61,837 bases of DNA. Origin: an uncultured Granulosicoccus sp. Lineage in GTDB: Bacteria; Pseudomonadota; Gammaproteobacteria; Granulosicoccales; Granulosicoccaceae. The DNA lies in contig CALDSR010000044.1 in NCBI GenBank assembly GCA_937924505.1, positions 1-61,837 on the forward strand, in the 5' to 3' direction. The position numbers and the translations under genes were made by a program. Within the stretch, counting starts at the first letter, position 1, and the number at the start of each line of letters is the position of its first letter. The notes beneath the pieces are model-generated. The model did not search any database, was not told the DNA's origin, and worked only from the letters and a program-made list of their open reading frames with translations. Below are positions 45,588 through 55,070 of this stretch, in pieces.

Positions 45588-47279
45588 TCAGCTTGGATAG
45601 ACGCTCAACATCTGGTGCAAGTCCATCAGATACGCCTGATCCACCCCTTTTGCAGGCACAAGCTCAACACCCTTGAAGGCATACTGCAATATCTCAGTAG
45701 CCAACTGATTTCCGTGCTCATTGATGCTGAGCACACTCGCTGCGCTGGCGACTCGCTTGTTTGCGGCAATGCTTGAGCCGTTGGTCAACTGCATGATCTT
45801 ACGCGTCAGCAGATACGCTTGAGATTCGTTGCTGTGCCGAAGCAAAAAAGCATAACGGTTGGATGCCAGGCGAACCACATGATGCTTGCGGCGGTAAATA
45901 CTCATGATGCGCTGGTGAGTGATGGCGGCAAGTGTTTCATCGCCTTCAATCGATGCCACGCCGTCGTCGGTCGTCATAAAAACATCAATCACCAACAAAC
46001 TGATTCGTTCCGCAAGCACAACCGCTTCGTCAAGATAGGTCTGCATTTGCTGTAAAAACGGCAGTGCCGTCTCCGACAGTTCAAACCTTGTCAGCGCATC
46101 GCTGGCGGCTTGTGCAGGTGTTCGAGTCGCCAACGCTTCAGCATCGGGAATAGCAACCCCGGCAATAGCCTTGAAACAAAGCACCTTGTGCCCTGACTCG
46201 GCAACGTCTCTTCGAACGTATGAAACTCGGATTTCGCGCCCGCCAGGTCGGCGCCAGTGGACATTGTGCGTCTTTCCTGCGGCACCAACACCCTCGGGCT
46301 CAAGCAACAAGACAGCGGCTTGACCTAATAGTTTGGCTGCAGAGTCAAGTTCCAGCTCATGCATGGCGAGCTGACTGAGGTAGACAATGCGGTCGTCCTT
46401 GCTCAGTACAATGGTCGGCCCGGCAATGGAGTCGACAACATCATCAAGTAACTCACGGTCGTTCTCGAGGGTACGACGCTGTCGAACAAAACGGCTTATG
46501 GCATCAATTCGGTTAAGCAATAATTCACTCGACTCGTTCTTGAACATGCATTCAACCGCGCCGGCGCGAAGGCTTCGCTTGATGATGTGATCAGAATAGG
46601 TACCCGTCAAAACCGCGCATATGATGTCACGGGTACCCGTGTCAGCGATCAGATCACGACACAAAACATCACCCGTAGTCTCGGCAAGGTAGTAATCAAG
46701 AATTGCGATGTCTATGGTTTTTGCACGCGCAATCTCGAAGGCTTCAATGGCAGTTGCCGCCAAGGAGACGCGATAACCCTGCATCGAAAAAAGCTCATTC
46801 AACGAGTGCCGTATTGTTGCGGAATCGTCAACGACCAGTATTTCTATATCGCGGTTATCGAACTTTGCATCAAACACATCCGCATCGATGTCCCGTTCGC
46901 CGAGTAGTTTGGACAATTTGGGTTCGATATCGAGGTAATGCTTCCAGGCAACAACAGCGGTATTGTCCCGACCAGCCACCCAGGCGCGGGTTTCTGCACG
47001 CATGTCAGTCGACAGCACGACGACGGCCATATCGTTGAATTCGTCCTGTTCCAACAATCGGGCTAATGACGCGGCATCATCATCCGGTACCGACGGCCAG
47101 CCAAACAACACACCCACGTAGTCTCGACCGAAACTTTGATACTGATCCTGCAGCGCGTTGATGGCGTCGCTATATCGCTCTACGACATCCACGACAAAAC
47201 CCAGCGACTCCGCGTGCTTTGATAGCACGTAGCGCATCGTGGCGGATGGTTCCGCCAATAGGAGTCTGCTTGTCGTCAT
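45588..47279 (-). CDS. Multi-domain signalling protein: REC-REC-PAS-degenerate GGDEF
   Basis: 563 residues. REC1 (about 4-125) has Gly60 where the phospho-acceptor Asp should be, so it is a pseudo-receiver. REC2 (about 146-265) is intact: acidic pair in ILVVDDS, acceptor Asp195 in AILDYYLAE, and the LTGTYSD region. A PAS-like domain follows (about 280-375). The C-terminal part (about 420-555) aligns in layout with a GGDEF domain, but the signature is ASNRY (472-476), so it should not make cyclic di-GMP. Probably an adaptor that senses phosphorylation through REC2. The partner kinase is not nearby. It is divergent from the P450 gene. Confidence 0.75.
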   Translation of the reverse strand: MTTSRLLLAEPSATMRYVLSKHAESLGFVVDVVERYSDAINALQDQYQSFGRDYVGVLFGWPSVPDDDAASLARLLEQDEFNDMAVVVLSTDMRAETRAWVAGRDNTAVVAWKHYLDIEPKLSKLLGERDIDADVFDAKFDNRDIEILVVDDSATIRHSLNELFSMQGYRVSLAATAIEAFEIARAKTIDIAILDYYLAETTGDVLCRDLIADTGTRDIICAVLTGTYSDHIIKRSLRAGAVECMFKNESSELLLNRIDAISRFVRQRRTLENDRELLDDVVDSIAGPTIVLSKDDRIVYLSQLAMHELELDSAAKLLGQAAVLLLEPEGVGAAGKTHNVHWRRPGGREIRVSYVRRDVAESGHKVLCFKAIAGVAIPDAEALATRTPAQAASDALTRFELSETALPFLQQMQTYLDEAVVLAERISLLVIDVFMTTDDGVASIEGDETLAAITHQRIMSIYRRKHHVVRLASNRYAFLLRHSNESQAYLLTRKIMQLTNGSSIAANKRVASAASVLSINEHGNQLATEILQYAFKGVELVPAKGVDQAYLMDLHQMLSVYPS

Positions 47280-47340
47280 TAACGGGTTTCCGAGTAGACG
47301 ACAAGGTTACCGGCCTTGTCCGCTCGAATGCATCTATGGG

Positions 47341-47356
47341 TGTGAATATATTCACA
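47341..47356. promoter_or_regulatory. Perfect CRP/Vfr-type binding palindrome
   Basis: TGTGAATATATTCACA is a perfect palindrome that fits TGTGA-N6-TCACA, the consensus of cAMP receptor proteins. Its centre lies 28.5 bases before the P450 ATG and 69.5 bases before the start codon of the divergent signalling gene. For the divergent gene it could activate; for the P450 gene it is so close that repression or a leaderless transcript must be considered. Confidence 0.7.
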
Positions 47357-47376
47357 TTTTCGCACTATGATGTGCC

Positions 47377-48594
47377 ATGTCCAACCCCAAGCTGACGCAG
47401 CGTCACATAAAACAGGACCCGAAAGAGCCCTCTTTTGTGCAAAACCCCTACGCCCTGTACGCCGGGATGCACGCCATCGACGGCGCTGTGTTCTGGGAAA
47501 ACTACAACATGTGGTGCCTTACAGGCTTCGATGATGTCAGTTCAGCCCTGAAAGACAAGCGTTTCGCCCGCCTGCCCCCAGCCGGCCATGCGCGTCCTCC
47601 CATGGCTGACCATCTTAGCGATTTCGCGCAGTCGGAACAGCATTCCTTGTTGTCACTGGAACCGCCGGAACACACTCGCCTGCGAAAGCTGGTCAATCGC
47701 GCTTTCATCTCGCGGCAAGTGGCAAAAATGGAAGATGATATTCGTGCCCTGGCTCATGAATGCATCGATACCTTTATTGATGACAGGTCGGTTGAGTTGC
47801 TCTCCGCTTATGCAACGACCATCCCGATAACCGTCATCGCACGGCTATTGGGCGTACCCGATAACGATAAAGTACAGCTGTTGTCGTGGTCACACGACAT
47901 GGTGCGTGTGTACACCATGACGCAATCGCATGAACAAGAGCTGCAAGCAAATCGCGCAGCTCGAGAATTTCAGGACTACCTGAGTGAGTTGCTCCGCGAA
48001 AAACGCCGCCAGCCGGGGGAAGACTTGATCTCACACATGCTGAGCATCAGCGGCGAGAAAAACCATTTACTTGATGAAGAGATCATCAGCATCTCGATAC
48101 TGCTACTGAACGCCGGTCACGAAGCGACTGTCCATCAATTCGGCAATACAGTGAAGACCTTGCTGGAGTTACGCTGTGATACCAAAACCTTGCTCGGCAC
48201 TCAAGTGAGCGCAGATGCCACAGTCGCTGAAGCACTCCGTTATGATGCGCCACTGCATCTGTTTACCCGTTACGCGCAAGAGGACATTACGCTTGGCCAC
48301 GATGTGCAATTGCATCAAGGCGATGAAGTAGGCTTGCTATTGGCAGCCGCTAACCGAGATCCAAAGCGATTCGTTGACGCAGATACTTTCAAGCCCGGCA
48401 GAGAGGATGGTAATCATGTATCTTTCGGGGCAGGCCTGCACTTCTGTATCGGCGCGAAACTTGCCAATCTGGAGCTACGCGTGGGCCTGCAAACCTTGTT
48501 TGGACGTATTCCTGACTTGCAGCTTTCCGCGCATCCCATTTATCAGGACAAATACCACTTTCATGGCCTCGAAGCCTTGTATCTTGAGTGGTAA
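47377..48594 (+). CDS. Cytochrome P450
   Basis: 405 residues, a soluble bacterial class P450 by length and lack of a membrane anchor. The I-helix oxygen-binding motif AGHEAT (246-251), the ExxR pair Glu285/Arg288 and the haem loop FGAGLHFCIG with Cys357 are intact. It should be a monooxygenase that needs a ferredoxin or flavodoxin partner, none of which is encoded in the window. The substrate is unknown. A CRP-type palindrome lies 20 bases upstream of the ATG. Confidence 0.93.
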   Translation: MSNPKLTQRHIKQDPKEPSFVQNPYALYAGMHAIDGAVFWENYNMWCLTGFDDVSSALKDKRFARLPPAGHARPPMADHLSDFAQSEQHSLLSLEPPEHTRLRKLVNRAFISRQVAKMEDDIRALAHECIDTFIDDRSVELLSAYATTIPITVIARLLGVPDNDKVQLLSWSHDMVRVYTMTQSHEQELQANRAAREFQDYLSELLREKRRQPGEDLISHMLSISGEKNHLLDEEIISISILLLNAGHEATVHQFGNTVKTLLELRCDTKTLLGTQVSADATVAEALRYDAPLHLFTRYAQEDITLGHDVQLHQGDEVGLLLAAANRDPKRFVDADTFKPGREDGNHVSFGAGLHFCIGAKLANLELRVGLQTLFGRIPDLQLSAHPIYQDKYHFHGLEALYLEW

Positions 48595-48643
48595 GCGGCG
48601 ATCTCAAGTTACTATACCGTCGGTAATCGTTTACTAGCTACCG

Positions 48644-49912
48644 TCAAGCCAATAATCCGTGAAACGGTTGCACGCCAACACGATCTCCGGGCATAACCTT
48701 CTCAACATCGGCGTCAATGACAATCAGGCAGTTCGCACGGCTAACCGAACTTAGCCGCCCTGCCCCCTGCTTGCCGGTAGATTCGACAACAATCTCGCCT
48801 TCCTCGCTGACCCGCATGATGCCGCGTTGGAATTCCATTCTGCCAACCGTCTTTCTAAGTGTTGACAGTGATTTGGCAGGCAAGGTCACGGGCTCAACAT
48901 CTCGCATGCCCGACAAATAGCGAATCGCGGGTTGCACAAACTCAAGGAAGGTCACGACGACGGCAACCGGGTTACCCGGCAGACCAAAAAATCGAGCCTT
49001 GCCAATAGAGCCAAACGCGAGGGGTCTGCCGGGGCGCATGGCGAGTTTCCAGAAAGCGACCTCGCCAAGCTCGTGAAATACCTTCGAGACAAAATCCGCG
49101 TCCCCGGCTGAAACACCGCCAGAACTGATCACGACATCCGCATCGGCCGCAGCCATCTCAAGCGCTCGGCGGGTATCGGCAGCGTTATCCGGAACGACGC
49201 CAAGATCTATCGTCTCAACCCCCATCGATGTCAGCAAGGCTTGCAAGGTGTAACGGTTGCTGTCAAAAAGACTTCCTGGGGGCAGCTCCTGACCGGCAAA
49301 CTCATCCAGCGAACAAAGCTCGTCGCCCGTCGTGAAAATGGCCACACGGAGTTTTCGTACGACGCGAACGCTGGCAATTCCCAGTGATGCCAAAACACCG
49401 ATGTCAGCCGCGGTCAGTTGACGACCACGAGTCAGCACGGTTTCGTCTTTTTCTACATCCTCACCAGCTGCTCGGACGTTCCGTCCAGCCTGCACGTCGT
49501 GACCGATGGTCAACTGTTCATCAGTTGCAATGACGTGCTCCTGAATCACCACTGTATCGGTGCCGGCAGGCATGATGGCACCGGTAAATATGCGTACGGC
49601 CGAACCCGTTGTCACCTCATCAACATAAGGTTTTCCTGCCCAGGCGGTGCCTACAAGCTTTAGTGTCGATTCACCTTCATGGGGAATATCGCCAGCATTG
49701 ATCGCGTAACCGTCCATCGCAGAATTGGGCAATGAGGGTACATTGATGGGTGATACGATATCTTCCGCAAGCACCCGTCCAAGCCCGTTGCGCAATGCAA
49801 GGGATTCGTTCTCAACGATGGATGTCAGCGCCTCAAACAACCGTTTGCGCGCCTCAACAACTGGCATCAGACGATCAAAGGGATCGTCACATGAAGGTAA
49901 TTTTTCGATCAT
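48644..49912 (-). CDS. moeA: Molybdopterin molybdotransferase
   Basis: 422 residues. It inserts molybdate into adenylated molybdopterin. The N-terminal MoeA domain has LPNSAMDGYAI (about 60-70), the MoCF-binding domain has SSGGVSAGDADFV and GLPGNPVAV, and a C-terminal beta barrel follows. Four bases overlap with mobA upstream, so the two are coupled. The gene is convergent with the P450 gene. Confidence 0.94.
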   Translation of the reverse strand: MIEKLPSCDDPFDRLMPVVEARKRLFEALTSIVENESLALRNGLGRVLAEDIVSPINVPSLPNSAMDGYAINAGDIPHEGESTLKLVGTAWAGKPYVDEVTTGSAVRIFTGAIMPAGTDTVVIQEHVIATDEQLTIGHDVQAGRNVRAAGEDVEKDETVLTRGRQLTAADIGVLASLGIASVRVVRKLRVAIFTTGDELCSLDEFAGQELPPGSLFDSNRYTLQALLTSMGVETIDLGVVPDNAADTRRALEMAAADADVVISSGGVSAGDADFVSKVFHELGEVAFWKLAMRPGRPLAFGSIGKARFFGLPGNPVAVVVTFLEFVQPAIRYLSGMRDVEPVTLPAKSLSTLRKTVGRMEFQRGIMRVSEEGEIVVESTGKQGAGRLSSVSRANCLIVIDADVEKVMPGDRVGVQPFHGLLA

Positions 49913-50520
49913 GACATGAGCCTCGCTTGCGCTGAAATACGTTGCTCTTCAGTATTGATATTCAGGAAAGCATCGCCAAGATCATCGCAGACCACTTCTT
50001 TGACACGATGTTGCGCATACCATTTGTCGATCTTGCGTTCCCCTTGCGCGAGGAAATGGTCCAGCGAGTTCTTTAGAGAGCTCCGTACCACCGCAAACAC
50101 TGGTTGCATGCGATCTGCGCCAAACGCCACGGCAATATCGATGTCGCCGTGATCAAAGCTCGCTGCTAGTCGTTGGATCAATTCGGCACTCATAAACGGT
50201 GAATCACAGGGGCACATAAAAACAAGATCAGAGTCCAATGCCTGCATGGCAGCGCTGAGCCCCGCCAATGGTCCAAGATGCCCATCCAAGGCATCAGGCA
50301 CGACCTCATACCCAAGAGCGGCGTATAGAGTGGCGTTGCGGTTAGCGTTAATGACGATACGCGTCGTGACCTGTTCGACAACCGATACGGCGTAACTGAT
50401 CATGGGTCGCCCGGCAAGTTCCACCAAGCCCTTGTCCGTTCCGCCCATACGCCTTGCCAGCCCACCGGCCAATACGACGGCACCCAGTTCAAGCCCGCCA
50501 AACCGTGCTGCTGGGTTCAT
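49909..50520 (-). CDS. mobA: Molybdenum cofactor guanylyltransferase
   Basis: 203 residues from the ATG at 50520. The nucleotidyltransferase loop LAGGLARRMGGTDKGL and the metal-binding PCDSPF are typical. It attaches GMP to the molybdenum cofactor to make the bis-MGD form. The frame extends upstream into gshA, but the added part is a shadow. The gene lies ten bases after gshA and overlaps moeA by four. Bis-MGD synthesis implies DMSO-reductase-type enzymes elsewhere in the genome. Confidence 0.92.
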   Translation of the reverse strand: MNPAARFGGLELGAVVLAGGLARRMGGTDKGLVELAGRPMISYAVSVVEQVTTRIVINANRNATLYAALGYEVVPDALDGHLGPLAGLSAAMQALDSDLVFMCPCDSPFMSAELIQRLAASFDHGDIDIAVAFGADRMQPVFAVVRSSLKNSLDHFLAQGERKIDKWYAQHRVKEVVCDDLGDAFLNINTEEQRISAQARLMS

Positions 50521-50530
50521 CGTCACAGCA

Positions 50531-52189
50531 TCAACTGCCGGCCAGACCGGTGGCGGGCTCTTGCCGACCGTTGGCTGATGCATACGGGTCGAGTTGCGAC
50601 ATGATATTGCGCAGGTAATCATCGAAACTACCGGTGCTCGACGCCTCGAGATTGGCAGCATCCTCAATTGATTTGGCGACCGCCGTTTTCAGTAGGGAGT
50701 GCATTCCTTCGTCGGTCTGCATGGAGGCAAGCACAGACTGTTGCTTGCTTGACTGTTCGTGGGCAAAGTCGAAAAACGAGCCGGCCTCACGAACACCCTT
50801 CATGACTTGCGCTGATGGGGTTGTTTCAGGGTCATGAAATTTTTCCATCTGCAATTGCAAGGTTCGCGAATACAAATCATCATCAGACGAATCATCGAGC
50901 CAGGCAGCAACACCTGTAAGCGAGTCAAGGATCGACAAACCCCAATCCTTGAGCGGGATCTCGCCGTCTGGCCCTTCAAGTCGCACATCGGGTTGTCGTC
51001 CGTGGTGTGCAACCGTATTGATGTTGTTTGAACATCGCTCCATTCCATCGGTGCACAGCGGCCTTGCATCTCCAAGCCACGCGAAAATCATCAATAACTC
51101 GAGCATGGCAACCTGTTCCAGGCTGATTCCAACGGGTTCAAACATATTGACATCAACCGAGCGTAATTCAAGATATCGGACACCACGATTTTTCAATGCA
51201 AGAATCGGCAACTCGCCTTTATCAGGGATCTGCTTCGGCCGAACCGTACCGTAGTATTCGTTTTCAATTTGCAGTCGATTGGCACTCAATTGCTGATAGG
51301 CACCATTGCTGTCGCGTGTACCCATCACCTGGTACGGAGGGTGCTCGGATGTCACATGGGCGATGATGTCATCAATATAGGCATGAATATCCGTGTGGCG
51401 AACCGTGAGATCTATCGGTTGATCATCACGATAGCGATAGCCGATCTTGCCCATGCGCAAAGAGGTACCATGCCGCGCGTACAAGGTGGAATCATTCAGA
51501 ACGTCCAGATCGCTGGTCTCACCCTTTGCCAAAAACGTTCGGCAGATCGCCGGGGATGCGCCAAACAGATACGGAACCATCCACCCCACTCTCATGAGGT
51601 TCTGCATCATGTGGAAGTATCCGCGTGAGCGCGCCTGATCAAGCACGGTCGAAGTATCTGACAATGTCACAGAATCTGCGTGCAAAGTCTGCCAAAGCGG
51701 CCAGACCGATTCCGGCAGCGAGAAATTGAAATGGATACCCGCAATCGCTTGCATGCGTTTTCCATAACGAGCACCCAGCCCCCGACGATAGATATGCTTC
51801 ATGCGCCCCTGATGCGAATCGCCATATTCACCGATTCGAATGCTGTCAGTGCCGCGCAAAATGCAGGGCATGCTGGTGTTCCAAATTTGCTCATCCCCGT
51901 CCATGCGGGACACGATATATTGATGGATGCCAGTGAGATAGTGCATTGCCATTGCGGCAGAATCGCACGGGGGTGTTACCATTTCGAGCAAGGCTTCGGC
52001 GAAGTCCGTGGTGATCGATGGATGAGTCAACGCCTTGCCAAGACATGCCGGATGATCTGTCGAGGCGATGGTTCCGGAAACCATGACTCGCAAGGATTCC
52101 TTTTCAAGTCCGATTCGTCGGTCGACCAGAAGCTCAGGCCCTGCTTCATCGACAAGCCGGGATGCGCGCTGTTTGAGGTTGGAGTACAC
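50531..52189 (-). CDS. gshA: Glutamate-cysteine ligase, class I
   Basis: 552 residues, slightly longer than the usual 510-530. It catalyses the first step of glutathione synthesis. The N-terminal GLEKESLRV and the TDFAEALLEMVTPP segment, and later HFNFSLP and RYLELRSVDVN, are diagnostic of the proteobacterial enzyme. First gene of gshA-mobA-moeA, a mixed operon linking redox thiol and cofactor genes by position only. Confidence 0.94.
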   Translation of the reverse strand: MYSNLKQRASRLVDEAGPELLVDRRIGLEKESLRVMVSGTIASTDHPACLGKALTHPSITTDFAEALLEMVTPPCDSAAMAMHYLTGIHQYIVSRMDGDEQIWNTSMPCILRGTDSIRIGEYGDSHQGRMKHIYRRGLGARYGKRMQAIAGIHFNFSLPESVWPLWQTLHADSVTLSDTSTVLDQARSRGYFHMMQNLMRVGWMVPYLFGASPAICRTFLAKGETSDLDVLNDSTLYARHGTSLRMGKIGYRYRDDQPIDLTVRHTDIHAYIDDIIAHVTSEHPPYQVMGTRDSNGAYQQLSANRLQIENEYYGTVRPKQIPDKGELPILALKNRGVRYLELRSVDVNMFEPVGISLEQVAMLELLMIFAWLGDARPLCTDGMERCSNNINTVAHHGRQPDVRLEGPDGEIPLKDWGLSILDSLTGVAAWLDDSSDDDLYSRTLQLQMEKFHDPETTPSAQVMKGVREAGSFFDFAHEQSSKQQSVLASMQTDEGMHSLLKTAVAKSIEDAANLEASSTGSFDDYLRNIMSQLDPYASANGRQEPATGLAGS

Positions 52190-52312
52190 AGTGAAGGTTC
52201 CGGAATATCAACATCAAAGTGTACCGCACACGAGCCACACTCGGGATTCGGAATGGCTTGGCGCTGATGTTATCCAGACTACATCGCAGACACCAGGCAC
52301 AGGGGCCTGGTC

Positions 52313-53122
52313 ATGACCCTTGAGGGCACGGAGTCCGGACGCGGCGACCACCTCGTCATTTTGCACGGACTGTTTGGCAATCGAGATAATTTCGCCTCGC
52401 TTTCCCTGCATTTTGATCGACATAGAACGGTGCTTCGACTCGACCTCCCGGGTCATGGCCGATCCCCTCCATTGCCAGAGCTGAGCTACGCCAGCATGGC
52501 CGAAGCCGTCGCGGATGACCTGGCACGACGTGGTATCAAGCGTTATGCATTACTGGGTCACTCACTCGGCGGCAAGGTGGCGATGGCATTGGCAGGTTCG
52601 AAACGAGGCACCGGTATTCAGCAATTGATCATTGAAGACATTGCCCCACGCAAATACCCTCCCCACCACCAGCCATACATTGATGCTATGTTGAAGTTGG
52701 ATCTGAAATCCGTCAGCAGTCGTAGTGAAGCCGAAGCCCAGTTACGTGGCGATATACCCGATGCTGGCGTGCGCGCGTTCTTGCTCAAGGGCTTGTACCG
52801 CTCTTCACCCCATTCTCAACTTTTTCGCTGGCGCTTCGACCTGAAAGGTATAGCTCGAGACTACGCCTTGATCACCGACATACCGGTCATTGAAAACACA
52901 ATCGAATGCCCCACGCTATTTATCAAGGGTGGTAATAGCGACTACCTACAAGCAGACGACGAGGCCGCTATCAAGACCGCCTTTCGACAACCATCTCTCA
53001 AGACAATCGAGGGTACCGGCCACTGGTTGCATGCGGAAAAGCCCGCTGTTTTTGCGCGCATTTGCCTTGAATTCCTGGACACCCACAAGAACTGGCCAAC
53101 AACGGCGCGAGCTGATAGCTGA
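52313..53122 (+). CDS. Alpha/beta hydrolase, YbfF-like esterase
   Basis: 269 residues. Oxyanion strand LHGLFGNRDN (18-27), LDLPGHGRS, nucleophile elbow GHSLGG with Ser84, and a C-terminal GTGHWLH carrying the catalytic His. The NRDNF after the first HG is characteristic of the YbfF esterase group, which acts on short acyl esters or acyl-CoA. Its stop overlaps the yaiL start by one base. The gene is divergent from gshA. Confidence 0.88.
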   Translation: MTLEGTESGRGDHLVILHGLFGNRDNFASLSLHFDRHRTVLRLDLPGHGRSPPLPELSYASMAEAVADDLARRGIKRYALLGHSLGGKVAMALAGSKRGTGIQQLIIEDIAPRKYPPHHQPYIDAMLKLDLKSVSSRSEAEAQLRGDIPDAGVRAFLLKGLYRSSPHSQLFRWRFDLKGIARDYALITDIPVIENTIECPTLFIKGGNSDYLQADDEAAIKTAFRQPSLKTIEGTGHWLHAEKPAVFARICLEFLDTHKNWPTTARADS

Positions 53123-53616
53123 TGTCGGACTCATTACGCGACCAATTGCTGCAGGCAGGTTTTTCAGAAACCCGGAAGAAAAAAGCAGCGCACACCAAGT
53201 CCAGGTCCCACGCAACCAGGCAGCGGCAAGACAGGGCAAAGCAGCACGCCGACCAAAAGGCCGAGCAAGCGAACAAGGAAGCCGCCGAAGCTGCACAGCG
53301 CAAAGCGACGAAAGCCAAAATCAAATCCTTGATTGATGATTCACGCATCGAGGAAATCAAGGGCGAATCTGTATATCGCTTCATCCTTGGCAAGCGCATT
53401 CGGGAATTGCATGTAAGCGAGGCGATTCGCAAAAAACTGAATGACGGAACCGTTGTCATTACCCGTCTCAATGGCAAAACCGAGATCGTACCGGCAGATA
53501 CAGCGAAGGCTATCGAAGCCATCAACCCTGACTGGGCAATTGTAAGGCCGAGCAGCGACATCGACGAAGACGATGAATACAGTGACTACAAGGTACCCGA
53601 CGATCTGCAATGGTGA
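53122..53616 (+). CDS. yaiL: DUF2058 (YaiL-like) protein
   Basis: 164 residues. The first MSDSLRDQLLQAGF, a Lys/Ala/Gln-rich helical stretch (about 20-70), and a C-terminal domain with YRFILGKRIRELHV and INPDWAIV match DUF2058. E. coli YaiL is described as a nucleoprotein of unclear role. It overlaps the esterase gene by one base and sbcB by seven, so all three are translationally linked. Linkage to an exonuclease is compatible with a nucleic-acid role but does not prove one. Confidence 0.88.
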   Translation: MSDSLRDQLLQAGFSETRKKKAAHTKSRSHATRQRQDRAKQHADQKAEQANKEAAEAAQRKATKAKIKSLIDDSRIEEIKGESVYRFILGKRIRELHVSEAIRKKLNDGTVVITRLNGKTEIVPADTAKAIEAINPDWAIVRPSSDIDEDDEYSDYKVPDDLQW

Positions 53617-55070
53617 ATGCACAAACCCTGGTCTGGTTTGACTACGAAACCTTCGGTACTCATCCCGCTTGGGACAGACCCGCACAATTTGCCGGTGTAC
53701 GTACAGATCTCGAGCTCAATCAGATTGAAGAGCCAGTCACATACTATTGCAAACAGGCCAATGACTATCTGCCCAATCCTCACGCCTGCCGTGTAACTGG
53801 TCTGTCACCCCAGCATGTCAATGCACGTGGCGATAACGAAGCCGAATTTATCGCCAAGGTTCTGCAAATGCTCGGCAAGGACGGTACTTGTTCGATCGGT
53901 TACAACAGTATTCGTTTCGACGATGAATTTACCCGGCATATCGCGTTTCGCAATTTCTTCGACGCCTACGAGCATGAATGGAAATCTGGCAATTCTCGAT
54001 GGGATCTACTTGATGTCGTGCGACTGACACGTGCATTGCGACCTGAGGGTATCCATTGGCCCTTCAACGACGATGGCACGACCTCCAATCGTCTGGAGCA
54101 CCTGACCGCAGCGAATGGTATCGAGCATCGCGATGCCCATGATGCGATGTCCGACGTCTGGGCAACGCTGGACGTTGCCCGCTTGATCAGATCAGTGCAA
54201 CCACGACTGTATGACTATGTTTTTACCCATAAGGACAAGAGTAGCGCGGCACAAATGCTGAACACGCGAGATCGCAAGCCCTGCCTTTATGTGTCAGCCA
54301 TAATTCCCCGCGAACAACATCATATTGCGGTCGTGTTGCCCGTGTGCCGACACCCGGTAAACGCCAATAGTGTTATTGCGCTTGATTTGACGACTGACCC
54401 TGACGTCCTTGTCGAACTGGACAGCGACGCGATCGCCGCACGTGTCTATGCCAAGGCTGACGAGACCGATCCTGCCGATCGTATCAAGCTGTTTAACATC
54501 GCCATCAATAAATGTCCGGTGCTGGTTCCATTGAATACCCTGCGAGCCGAAGATGAAGAACGCCTTGGCCTTAATCGGCAAACAATGCTCGAACGTGCCT
54601 CTCGACTGGAGCAGCTGCTCGATGAGGAGATGACATCAACCATCGCACGAGCCATGCACCGAGAGTGGGATGACAGTCCTTACGAACTTGAGGGTTCGCT
54701 GTACAGCGGCGCGTTTTATTCCGGCGATGACAAGCAGAGACTGGCCAAGGTTCGACATGCATCAACAGACGAGCTCGCCAACTTTGCCGGCTTTTTCGAT
54801 GATCCAAGACTCGATGCGATGCTGTGGCGTTATCGGGCCAGAAATCACCCCGCGTCACTATCACTCGCTGAACAGCAGCAATGGTGTCAAGAAGCACACA
54901 TTCGACTGTCGGATGATGACGCGCCTTGGCTCAGCTTTCGACGGTATCGCGAACTCGTCGAATCGATTGACTGGCCCAATGATGAACAAACGCTGGCCAC
55001 GGCATTGCGACAGTACGCCGATGACCTGGAACAGCTTCTGCGGCAATTACCGGAAAAGGAGCTCAGTTGA
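53610..55070 (+). CDS. sbcB: Exodeoxyribonuclease I
   Basis: 486 residues, the usual length. DnaQ-like exonuclease core with Asp11 and Glu13 in WFDYETFG, GYNSIRFDDEF and the HDAMSDVWATL motif; SH3-like and C-terminal domains follow. It degrades single-stranded DNA 3' to 5'. The ATG at 53610 overlaps the end of yaiL by seven bases. The 3' end overlaps the convergent membrane-protein gene by eight bases. Confidence 0.95.
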   Translation: MVNAQTLVWFDYETFGTHPAWDRPAQFAGVRTDLELNQIEEPVTYYCKQANDYLPNPHACRVTGLSPQHVNARGDNEAEFIAKVLQMLGKDGTCSIGYNSIRFDDEFTRHIAFRNFFDAYEHEWKSGNSRWDLLDVVRLTRALRPEGIHWPFNDDGTTSNRLEHLTAANGIEHRDAHDAMSDVWATLDVARLIRSVQPRLYDYVFTHKDKSSAAQMLNTRDRKPCLYVSAIIPREQHHIAVVLPVCRHPVNANSVIALDLTTDPDVLVELDSDAIAARVYAKADETDPADRIKLFNIAINKCPVLVPLNTLRAEDEERLGLNRQTMLERASRLEQLLDEEMTSTIARAMHREWDDSPYELEGSLYSGAFYSGDDKQRLAKVRHASTDELANFAGFFDDPRLDAMLWRYRARNHPASLSLAEQQQWCQEAHIRLSDDDAPWLSFRRYRELVESIDWPNDEQTLATALRQYADDLEQLLRQLPEKELS

